In this document: in pieces, positions 41,090 through 51,357 of the stretch
Layout of the letters: each line of letters opens with the position of its first letter
How positions within the stretch are numbered: the stretch's first letter is position 1
Assembly (NCBI RefSeq): GCF_026151205.1
Contig: NC_087079.1
Span: 7,554,635 to 7,618,634 of the forward strand
Reading direction: 5' to 3'
DNA from: Bolinopsis microptera
Lineage: Eukaryota > Ctenophora > Tentaculata > Lobata > Bolinopsidae
Length of the DNA: 64,000 bases
Made by a program: the position numbers and the translations under genes
The notes under the pieces: generated by a model
Databases searched by the model: none
What the model saw: only the letters and a program-made list of their open reading frames with translations
What the model was told of the DNA's origin: nothing

Positions 41090-41170
41090 TCTCACATCAG
41101 TCTGGTCATAGTTAATTTTATGATTCAGTACATTAATTTTGTCAGCTTTAAAAATATAAGATTGTATCAA
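40973..41170 (-). CDS. EEF2K: EEF2K first recognised exon
   Basis: The donor TAT|GTAAGT is followed in phase by exon 2. The frame encodes MVTELDEKSGQPDFEKRPAK (Met at 41089-41087) then RTFSASKKWKVCSKVVQDY, a basic amphipathic stretch where the calmodulin-binding segment of the family lies (human FKEAWKHAIQKAK). The frame stays open upstream to 41170, so Met41089 is the likeliest start but an upstream exon is possible. Confidence 0.75.
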
Positions 41171-41880
41171 CCCCTAAAGAATAAACAGAAATATAAAGAA
41201 TTAGATTTGGAGGATAAGTTTTAATTAACTGATGAACAGGGGTGTAGAAAGTGGGGGGGGGCAGGGGGGCCATCGCCCCCCCCCCCCCCCCCCCCCATGA
41301 AATCTGGGCAAGGGGCCAAAAAGGGCCAACTTTTTAATTTAGGTTTCTAAAAATATTTGGGAAAAAGATTTTTTCCCGAAAATTTTCTAAGTCAAAAATT
41401 TTCTAAGTCAAAAATTTTTAAGTTTTCTTGGAAAATACTTTTGTTCATTTTTTTATTTGAAAATTTAATTAATTATTATATAATTATATATAAATCAAGC
41501 GTTACATTTCAGCCATGCAAAATTACAATGACATATTTTGATATACTAATTGATAAATGGAGTTCTGCAATATAAGTTGCTTAATGTTTGGCCGGATGAC
41601 AACTAACTAAAAGAGAAAAATAAACTTGATTACATAATAATTAATTCGGCTGAACCAACACATAGCAAGAGCCACATTAACGTTGGGGCCGTCTACCAAA
41701 TTTGAATGACATACAATAACAAAAAATCAAACATATCATAAATAATTATATATGGATTTTGTTCATTACAATTCCGTCACAACTGATAGAAGAAAAAAGA
41801 AAAGGTCAAGCGGATAGGAAATTGGACGGCAGAATTGTAACCAACAAAAACACATTTCTGAGAATCATAAGACTGATGAG
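41171..41880. other. Upstream of EEF2K; G/C runs and LINE 3' end
   Basis: 41235-41300 holds G and C runs beside CAGGGGTGTAGAAAGTGGGG, which looks like a hAT-type terminus, but I find no partner end. 41640-41880 is probably the 3' untranslated region of the LINE on the minus strand. Confidence 0.35.
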
Positions 41881-44074
41881 CTAGTCTGGCCAGACTGTAT
41901 CGGCAGCCCAGAGGTACTTGATCAGATTGGCCTTAAAAGTAGAAATCCGCTCTGACTGCCGGATACATACTGGTAGACTATTCCATTTCAGCATAGATCT
42001 ACGAAAGAAGCTATTTCGGAAGGCATCCGAGCAGGGCACAGTGGTACTCATGTAAGTTGAAGTATCCGACCTATCAATTATTTGAGCATTGTGCCTAGTG
42101 TATCGGGTGCCCTCTGGACGGCATAGGACTATATAGGTAGGAAGCGAAACTGGGATTATGCTATTCACTATTTTATAGAAGGTCATAAGATCGTTATAAA
42201 TAAACTTCTGCATGACAGGGAGAATATTTAGCTTCTTTTGCTCTGTAGAAAGTTTATCGTCATTATAACTCGAGTAGGGTTCACCATTGATCCATTTAAT
42301 AGCCCTCTTTTGGATAGCAACAAACTGTTGAAGATGAGTTGCAGATTGAGGGGACCATATGACAGAACAATGTTCAAATATAGACCTAATTAACGCCAAA
42401 TAGAACGATCTTTTCTGCCTTTTATCAGTAGTGAAATGACATGTTCTCTTAAGTAGTCCAAGTCTGGAGTTAGCTTTGGAAACAAGCGCTTTACATTGTG
42501 CACCCCAATTAAACCTGGAGTTTATTGCGACTCCTAAATCTGACTGAGAGGGCACAAAGTCAATATCACTTCCAGAAAGTTTATAGAAGAAGGTATTGAA
42601 TGGCAAGTTATCCAGCACGTTTCTTTGCAGGGACACAGAGAGGGCTTTGCACTTTTGTGGATGGAACTTCATTCGATTTCTCACTGACCAATCATACAAT
42701 CTATTGATGTCATTTTGGATTATGTGATGGTCAGGGTAACCAAGAATCTCCCTCCAAATTTTAGTGTCATCTGCATAAAGGGCGATATTGGTGCCTTCAG
42801 AGACACAGGAGAACATGTCATTTATAAATATTACAAACAATAGAGGGCCAAGTATAGAACCTTGAGGGACACCAGACCGAACTGGTAGAGAGGAAGACGT
42901 TTGGCCTCCTATCACTACTTGTTGTTGTCGCCCCTCAAGATAGGACTTGATAAATTTAAGCATTAGTCCATCGACTTTAAAAATATTCTTTAATTTACTT
43001 AAAATGAGGTCATGCGAAACGCTATCAAAAGCTTTCGCAAAATCAAAATATATTATATCAGTCCTGGACCTGTTGTTCAGTGCAAGTGCAAGATTGTCCG
43101 TGAAAGGTATCATTTGGGTTGTGCATGAACGTTCATTAACAAAACCGTGTTGTCGGTCATCCAACAGATCAGAACATGCAGCGTATAATGCAGTCTTTAT
43201 GCACCTTTCAAAGACTTTCATTACAAGAGATGTTAACGAGATAGGCCTGTAGTTCTCAACCGAAGACTTATCACCCTTTTTGTGCACTGGTACTACAAGT
43301 GCCAGCTTCCAATCAGGGCGTATGCATCCGCTTGAGAAAGACAGGTTAAATAAAACACTAAGTGGGTATGCAAGGCTTTGGGCACAGTTTTTGAGGACTT
43401 TCCCATGAATCCCATCAGGGCCAGGGGCCTTGTTAGGATTTAACTTTTTAAGAATCAACAGAACATCTTCTCTATTAAACACAAGACTGGAAAAACAATC
43501 ATCACGAAAATCTATGTCAATGCCATAATCGCTCTCTTGAGAAAACTGCTCATAAAAATATTCGTTAAAAAGGGCAGCTTGATCAGATGGATTGTTTCGA
43601 AAGCGATTATGATATTTAACAGTTTCAGGGATCCTGGTTGACTTTGATTTAGACTTAACGTAGGTCCAGAATTTCTTGGAGATAAGAGCATCATCGGAGT
43701 CATCCTCAACACTGAGTCTCATTTTTTCGTCCATCATATTTTTAAATTTTGTTCGAAATGCACGAAACTTTTGTTTATGCTTTTATGAGACTCAGAGTTG
43801 CTCCCCTTATGCCTTATTCTCCATTTCTCCTTATTTCGTAGGAGACGATCACATTCGGAGTCATACCATGGAGGCTGGAACTGAGACTTAATGGTCTTTT
43901 TAGGGATCCATCGGTCACAGGCTGCATCAAGAACTCCTCTGAATCGACTCCAGGCAAGATAAGGATCATTACACTCAAATATACTATCCCAATCGATGCT
44001 AAATAACTCAGAATTCAGGCCCCTAAAATTACCTTTACTATAATTAAAGATCTTTCTTTTAGGCTGCTTAATAG
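41881..44074 (-). mobile_element. CR1/Jockey-like LINE: reverse transcriptase part of ORF2
   Basis: The 618-residue frame (43737-41881) has NKAPGPDGIHGKVL, VVPVHKKGDKSSVENYRPIS, IIYFDFAKAFDSVSHDLILS, SGVPQGSILGPLLFVIFIND and the catalytic YADDTKIW, then thumb and C-terminal LINE motifs ending WNSLPVCIR. Upstream, 44070-43790 encodes the endonuclease-RT linker (KRKIFNYSKGNFRGLN). A one-base loss in an A run near 43785 (SHK/KHKQKFRAFRTKFK) breaks the frame between them. The RT itself is uninterrupted. Confidence 0.92.
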
Positions 44075-44729
44075 AGAAACAAATTTTTAGAGAAACAAAT
44101 TTGAATTTTGATCTTTATTACAGATTAAACATATCATATATAACCATAAAAGCCGCGCGTCGGCTGATTGCTTCAACTTGGATTGGTAGTAATTTCAGTT
44201 TACAGAAGCTGAAGGACGGCAGCTCAAAAGCCCCAGTGAACCATCGGAAAGATCAAGGACTCGAGTGCCAATAGTGGCTTTTTCGAACCCATTTTCGCCG
44301 ATTTGCTGTGGCCCAGATGAGCCGCGCCCTGCTGCTTAACGGCACAGGGTGGTTTTTGTTTAAATACTTATTTAAATTTAAGCGATAATTCATTTGGTGG
44401 TTTACAGTTTTTGAATCATGTTCATCATTTATTTTTCGTTCAATTATCACGTTTTTACAATTCAGTCATACCATGCATAGTCAACATTGTTGAGGCAACC
44501 AGCTTCCGCAGTTCAATAATTGGAGACCGAAAAATATAAATTGATCGAAATTTACAATTCATCGTTATCAAATATAGTCAATAATATTCTTGATTCCATT
44601 TAGTACATAATAAGTTGGTTTTATTCTCTTGCAACACTACTGCACAACAAAAACTGCGCCTGTCCACCAGCAACAGCGCAGTCATAGGTGTGCAGCCAAA
44701 GCTAGGCCACACACCCATGGCCGCGCCGG
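44074..44729 (-). mobile_element. Insert between LINE endonuclease and RT, left part
   Basis: This sequence interrupts the LINE and is itself split by the fold-back element. Its minus-strand 3' end (GTTTAATCTGTAATAAA, AAATTTGTTTCTCTA twice) resembles the 3' end of the 47169-47373 insert, so both may belong to one retroposon family. Boundaries on the other side (about 46673-46980) are uncertain. Confidence 0.45.
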
Positions 44730-46664
44730 TAGGGACTACGGGTGGAAGATGAATAATTGATATTCCAACAGCATCTTGTTCCCTGCATTGTGCTGATTCC
44801 GGGAAGCATTCTGTTTACGCTCTCATCATTCTGTAGGATGAGATATCGTTCATTTAAAATTGGGTAATTATAGGCCTGTCAAGGATTGCAGCCTAATTAC
44901 GAGCTGATCAATTGCAGCTAGTTGTGCCATATAAGGGATAACTGAGGTCACGTGACATTCAGTCCTATCACGTGACCGCTAATCCTATCACGTGACCTTG
45001 ATTCGTAAAGCCTCGGGCACGTGATCACATTCGTAACGTGTCGTATGCCGACTAGGAGATTTTGTGACGTCACCAGAGCTGAAGCTACTTGATCAGGCCT
45101 TATATGGAATAATATCGTGTATCGGGTGTAATTGGACCTAATTAGAGCAGCTGAGCGCTCAATTATAGCAGCATCTGGTACCACCTTCTGAAACCCAGCA
45201 GACAGCTGGCCCAGAGAATCGAAATTAGAAGGATTTTTTATTGATGGAAATCGAAGCGGAAACCTTGTAACCCTATGTTTTCGATGACGCCGAACAAGAT
45301 TAAACAGGTTATAATTGTCCTACTCTCGTGTAAATTGCTCTAAAACGTGATTGAAATTTTAATGATGCTATCAATTGTAATACAGTTTTTACATTAAGCT
45401 GAGCGGCGTAACGGCTGGCATTCCTGGGCCGCACTCATCCCAGATTGTCATTCCGCCGCAGCTTCAATTTTTATGAATAGTACAGCCTGGGGTCCCCAGG
45501 TAGCGACTGGAACCGCTATATCTGCCTAATCTCAGTTATTGTAAATAACGAAGCCTGTGATCCGCACAATTTTACTCGACTCTTATCAGTTCACTTCTTA
45601 TCAGCGCGATCGCAGTAAGTTTTACTGTGTGCAACAGTTACATAACTGTAACTGTATAATACACATAACATTAACTCTGTAATGCACTTCAAACTGCAGT
45701 ATAAAGAGTACGCACTTCGCACAAATGACAAGAAGGTAATAGTAATACGATTTTTGGTATTAATATCTTAATATTAATAACACGGCTTGTTCGATTCAAG
45801 CCCGTTCAATGTGGTCAATACCTGATGTGCGGATCACAGGCTTCGTTATTTACAATAACTGAGATTAGGCAGATATAGCGGTTCCAGTCGCTACCTGGGG
45901 ACCCCAGGCTGTACTATTCATAAAAATTGAAGCTGCGGCGGAATGACAATCTGGGATGAGTGCGGCCCAGGAATGCCAGCCGTTACGCCGCTCAGCTTAA
46001 TGTAAAAACTGTATTACAATTGATAGCATCATTAAAATTTCAATCACGTTTTAGAGCAATTTACACGAGAGTAGGACAATTATAACCTGTTTAATCTTGT
46101 TCGGCGTCATCGAAAACATAGGGTTACAAGGTTTCCGCTTCGATTTCCATCAATAAAAAATCCTTCTAATTTCGATTCTCTGGGCCAGCTGTCTGCTGGG
46201 TTTCAGAAGGTGGTACCAGATGCTGCTATAATTGAGCGCTCAGCTGCTCTAATTAGGTCCAATTACACCCGATACACGATATTATTCCATATAAGGCCTG
46301 ATCAAGTAGCTTCAGCTCTGGTGACGTCACAAAATCTCCTAGTCGGCATACGACACGTTACGAATGTGATCACGTGCCCGAGGCTTTACGAATCAAGGTC
46401 ACGTGATAGGATTAGCGGTCACGTGATAGGACTGAATGTCACGTGACCTCAGTTATCCCTTATATGGCACAACTAGCTGCAATTGATCAGCTCGTAATTA
46501 GGCTGCAATCCTTGACAGGCCTATAATTACCCAATTTTAAATGAACGATATCTCATCCTACAGAATGATGAGAGCGTAAACAGAATGCTTCCCGGAATCA
46601 GCACAATGCAGGGAACAAGATGCTGTTGGAATATCAATTATTCATCTTCCACCCGTAGTCCCTA
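44730..46664. mobile_element. Fold-back hAT-like element: 1.9-kb near-perfect palindrome
   Basis: Two arms of about 838 bp (44730-45568 and 45826-46664) are exact reverse complements wherever I compared them, around a 257-bp centre. Termini are TAGGGACTACGGGTGGAAG. CGCGCCGG flanks both ends (44722-44729, 46665-46672), an 8-bp target duplication as in hAT transposons. Four CACGTG sites per arm and a TGACGTCA lie within. No transposase is encoded. The 78-residue frame found in each arm is a by-product of the symmetry. Confidence 0.9.
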
Positions 46665-46901
46665 CGCGCCGGTTAAACAACTCTATATTCAATCGTTATA
46701 TTAGGAAATTTTAGTTAATTCTTTGATCACTCTTCAGTGCCGGTGGGCAGGCGCCCCGCATAGTTGGCTTTCCAAATTTACAGTCTCAAGAAAGCCGATA
46801 CGGTAATTGAGTCCCGGAGCAGAACACACATTTAGAAAATTGAAAAATTAAAATTAAAATTAAAATAACAAATTAGAAATTAAAAATTAAAAATTACATG
46901 A

Positions 46902-49087
46902 CTACGAGAGTCCAGACAGGCGACAAACACACAAACCGGACGAAGAGAGGACCCACTGCTGAATTCGACATATAATGAATATAATATACTTGGTCTTAAC
47001 ATCAATGTCAAATGTTATACAAAAGTGGTCGGACATACACATTTCGTTTTGATCTAAAACTTTAACATTCTTAATAAGGTTCTGAATGTTAGTGAACACA
47101 AGATCTAAGGTGTTGCCTGACTTGTGATTAGGGGAGCTAATAAGTTGTGTATGTCCGAGGTCATCAGTTAAACAAAAATTTCAGTTAAACAAAAATTTCA
47201 ATTTTATGCCATTTATTACAGATTAAACAATTTTACAATAAATCAATTTGATATTTAACGGAATTCTAATTCAATGTGCAGTATGGTTGTCACTCTTTAA
47301 ATAGATTAGATATAGGTTGACGGGGCAAAGGAGTGTGCGTGCTGTTCGCTATTGCTCACACCAAACGGCAACCTCATCAGTGAGAAAATTTACAAAGCTA
47401 GAATGTAGCTGGCAAGATGACTGACCATCTGGCCAGGAAATCGAAGCTAAATTAAAGTCCCCTACCAGAATGTGTCTTTGCAACTTTCTGGCAGATGCTA
47501 AAGTAACAAAATGTTTTTTGAAAGATTCAAAATTATCTAAGCCAAGCGTTCCTACTCTATAGAATGTAGATATGCAAAAGTTTCTTCCACACTGAGTCTT
47601 AATTATGACGGATAATAATTCAGCTTGAACACTAACCTTTGAGAACTTTAGACTCGAGATATCAATGTCTGTTCTATGGGCAATCAGAACACCACCACCG
47701 TTTTTTCTGAATTTCTTGGGCTGGGTTGCATCCACTGGATGCGATCTTAAGGATCGATCAAGCCTAAATACTTTGTATTTGTCAGGGAGTACTTCATTAC
47801 TGAGAATGGAATTTTTCAGCCATGTCTCGTTTAGAATTATGATGTGAGGCTTATGTTTGTAGATATAACCATGGAATTCATGTATCTTGGTCATATTTAG
47901 TGGTGGTGTTCCTGATGCTAGATCACGGGTATTTAGGAAACCATGGACATTATTGTAAACAACGGATAAATTTGGTCCAGGGTTCAGTAAGGAACAATTA
48001 CAAATTACTATCAGGGAAATATTAAGGAGAGATAGAAAAACCAGACCACACCTAGACATGACCCCAAGCCAGCTGCTGGTAATACCGAAAAGTAACTTAA
48101 CAGTCTGTTTCGGTGACATGGTAGGTGACAGCTCGGTTTTTGTGGTAGATAGCAATTTTACAGAAATTGCAGCTAAGGCTGTCCCAATGCCCCTCTCCCC
48201 CCTATACACAAGTTTAAAGTGTCTGAGAAAAATGGTACAAAATATTACCATAAAGTAAAGATTTATGGATGACCTCAAACATGGTACAGAGTGTATTTTA
48301 GGTTGGAGGGGAGCACTAGGTCCAGTATATTAGCATCGATAGTCAAAGAAAATATATACAAAATAACATAAAAATAAAATAGACCCAATAGAGCACATAA
48401 CATATGACGAGACAGAAGACAGGACAACAAATTTTCCCCGTTACCTCTATTACTTTTACTGATGATAACATACCTAGAAAACATACCAGTTGCAACACGG
48501 TGTTGTTGAGCTGATATTCCCATAAAACTTATAAGTATATTATTAACAGAATTGTGTCTCGCCGTTGTGTTTTGTTAGGTATTGTGCTATAATATGAAGT
48601 AACATACATTATGCTATCACTTCGTTTGAGTACATATAAATAACATCCAAATGATCAGATCCAATAGGATACTGATGCAGACAATGAAAAATTGAATTGA
48701 ATTACCACATCAGTATCCCAATGGATTAAACCACTTTGAGTGTATAATTCTGAGATAGAACTTTGCCAACACTGGCATCCCAGCCTTGGGGCTGGGATGA
48801 ATATCATAAAAGCCCCTATTGTCACACTTAGGAAATAATCTCTCGTTTCTGTTTCCAAAGCGGTCTAAGAAAGCCCAAAAAACATCAAGGTAAAACAGTT
48901 TATGCCTAGAGCAGCGATCAAAGATCAAATTATTCATAGCACAAACATTACCAGGGATTTTCTCTTGTCCGTTGGGGTGGACTGGTGGAATTGCTTGTAC
49001 AAAAACACATGCTACATGAACATGTTTCATGCTACAAAGAACATTCTTTGACATTAGGGTCATACATCCTAACTGTGACACAAACAC
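46902..49087 (-). mobile_element. CR1/Jockey-like LINE: ORF1 end and endonuclease
   Basis: 48278-47382 encodes an apurinic-type endonuclease after a hydrophobic lead: NPGPNLSVVYNNVHGFLN, HIIILNETWLKNSI, KNGGGVLIAHRTDID, LVGDFNLASISWPD. It resumes beyond a 205-bp insert as HTQLISSPNHKSGNTLDLVF and MSDHFCITFDIDVKTK (47160-46980). Upstream, 49087-48710 (KCDNRGFYDIHPSPKAGMPV, LAKFY) resembles the end of an SGNH-hydrolase-like ORF1 found in CR1-type LINEs; that label is tentative. The element reads 5' to 3' from about 49.1 kb to 41.7 kb once inserts are removed. Confidence 0.85.
47169..47373 (-). mobile_element. 205-bp retroposon insert in the LINE endonuclease
   Basis: TCATCAGT occurs at 47161-47168 and 47374-47381, an 8-bp target duplication, and the LINE protein is continuous once the insert is ignored. 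The ends are not inverted repeats. On the minus strand it starts GGTTGCCGTTTGGTG and ends with AAATTTTTGTTTAACTG duplicated, as a SINE-like 3' tail would. Confidence 0.75.
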
Positions 49088-49453
49088 ATTTAAGACGCTA
49101 GATAAGATCTATAAAGATCACGAGAAAGAAAAGAAAGATTTGTATGAAGAGAGAGTACTTCAGTCAGAGAAAGGATCCTTTGTCCCTCTAGTCTTCACAA
49201 CCTCTGGAGGTATGGGACCGCTATACTATGCACTGTATTTGTAGATCGTGTCTCTGAGATGATAGCTGACCATAAAAAAGAAGCCAAGAGCCAAGTCAAA
49301 AATCATATCAGAACACGATTCAGATTTGATCTGTTAAGAAGTACACTCATTGCACTAAGAGGAATCAGAGGAAGATCAACGGCCCAGCATCTTGAACTGC
49401 ATGACATCTCCTTCAACCTCATCCCCCAGAAGACGAGCTTTGAGGTCTCCTAG
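49029..49453 (+). pseudogene. Mobile-element protein relict, frameshifted
   Basis: DTNTFKTLDKIYKDHEKEKK, then EERVLQSEKGSFVPLVFTTS and GGMG, followed after a frameshift near 49235 by IADHKKEAKSQVKNHIRTRF and LLRSTLIALRGIRGRS. This pattern recurs in transposon-encoded proteins of cnidarians and other invertebrates as I remember it, but I cannot assign the element class. It overlaps the opposite-strand LINE ORF1 end. Confidence 0.5.
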
Positions 49454-49499
49454 ATTTGTTTATGTAAATTTTGATATTTTACTGTACTATTTTTTATGT

Positions 49500-49970
49500 T
49501 GTATATAATTTTACGGACGAAATGATCCCAGGCACCAGGGGGGACTCCCAACCCATCGCTTCGGCGGGTAGTTGACGCACCTTTCACAAGCAAGAGCCAC
49601 TTTGGTCTACTTGCTGTGAGGTGGCTCAGCTACATGGGTTTGGGGTCCCCCCTTTTTTTTCCTTTTTTTTCATGCTACCCTGATCATTATGAGCCAAAAA
49701 ATTTTTTTTTCGGTTTTCGAATTTCGATATACGATTTTGGTCTCGAGGGTTACCCTTTGTAATGCGATCTCGGAAGACAGGCCTCCCCTTCGCAATACGA
49801 CTCGGAAGCGGGAGCTCTGCTTTCGGAGGTACGTATCGAGAATGACTCGGAAGACTTCGGTAGATCGGCGAGATGCACCACTGTGCCTCACCGAGCTGCG
49901 AAGGATTGACATCGTGAATCAAATGATACCCTAATCATTCTGAGCCAAAAATATATTTTTCGGTTTTTTG
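49500..49970. repeat. Dispersed repeat with 40-bp direct repeats
   Basis: TACCCTGATCATTATGAGCC (49677) and TACCCTAATCATTCTGAGCC (49929), each followed by AAAAA/TTTTT and CGGTTTT, flank about 210 bp. The block CACTGTGCCTCACCGAGCTG with GACATCGTGAATC (49870-49925) recurs at 54906-54955. ACATGGGTTTGGGGTCCCCC (49632) recurs near 55630. These are parts of an unclassified dispersed family. Confidence 0.65.
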
Positions 49971-51357
49971 AAGACCGTATACCTTAACCTACATTCGGAA
50001 GGTTGCATTGTGGATGTGATACTGATTGGTTTCATATAAGTAAAATACAATTTTTTTAAAGTAAAATACAATTTTTATTTTCCACAGAAAAATCAATACA
50101 GTACATATTGAATTATAAATATCCGATAATTCCATTAATATTCATTAAAAGTTGCTTTGTCATTTGTAAAATCAAAAACGAAAAGCCCTACGCTGAACGC
50201 GCGCGGCATTTTTTCTGCAGCTGCCTAGCTTCAAGCTTGTAGCCGCAAACATCAAAGCCGCCGCGCGCGCCCAGTGCTGGGGTGCATTCTCATTAATAAT
50301 TAAACTTGGTCAAAGATATTTATATACAATTCCTAAATTAAATCAATAATCATGTTAATATGAGTATTCAACACTACTCGACAAAAAATATTTGCCGGCC
50401 CATCAACGATTCAGTCGCCGAAACAAAAATCAAATGTTTGCTTTTTCGTTTCGGGGACTGTTTGAACTCAGTACTATATCCGACTAATCACACTTTATAA
50501 TGGTTAAAATACAAAGTAAAAAGATTTTCCTCGATGGGCCGGCATTCGCAACCGCGAAACGTTTTGAGTACGACAAACGATGACACCACCACCAGCCGTT
50601 AATTGATAAGTCCATGGGTGACGGGATAAAGTTAAAGTAAGATGTGTAATTTCATATTGCCTATCACCTATCACCTAAGTTACTTTGCACATACTGCTTC
50701 TAGTTACACGATAGCGATCTCAGTTCCCAATAACGTGTGACCCAACAGAGGGGATTGTGGAAGGACACGTACATTTTTCATTAACACGTGCCCTGATTAC
50801 CCCCTCCGTTGAGCTACTATACGAGGAACGTTGACCGCCAGTCTGTAGTCAGATCGTTAATAAATTATACTTTAAAATTGGTTGCCGGGTGATGGTGTCA
50901 GTGAGAGACGTTAAGTTAGGTGAACATTGGTACAAAAATATAATAATCTAGCAGTTTATCTCAAAGTTAAAATCACTATTTGTTAAAGTATACAAACAGT
51001 TCTATTCAAAAGAACAAAGTCCGAGAGCAAAGAGAAGATTTGGAGACTATACACGCATATGTGGGGTTTAAATTTGGTATTAGTAATTTTAGGGTTCGAC
51101 CGAAAATGTTGGTCGGTTGGTTAATAGGGAGCAGTCACTGTCATTAGAATTATCAGATTAGGAGCAACAATTAGAATCAAATTGGACATATTGTGTATTG
51201 TGTATTGTGAAATCAGTGAAAACTAGAATGGCGGTAAAATGCTAGCGCGCCTTGTTATGCGCGCTAACATACTAGCTGCTGAAAATAAAGAAGTATATGC
51301 ATGATAATGTCGTTTGGCGGCAGCGCCTGCCGATACCTGGATTATATTGTGTTTAAC
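49971..51357. other. Repeat-rich, no gene
   Basis: 50041-50085 starts with a duplicated AAGTAAAATACAATTTTT, like the tails at 44079 and 47169. GC-rich islands (GCGCGCGG, about 50195-50280) lie in otherwise AT-rich DNA. GATGGGCCGGC and GGGCCGGC-type motifs at 50393-50402 and 50534-50541 are in opposite orientation. No exon supported. Confidence 0.35.

Noticed and set aside
44948-46446. Two identical 78-residue genes facing away from each other
   Set aside because: They are the same sequence in the two arms of the fold-back element; no homology and no conserved coding pattern.
47665-48258. Plus-strand frames over 47.6-48.3 kb
   Set aside because: They are shadows of the minus-strand LINE endonuclease.
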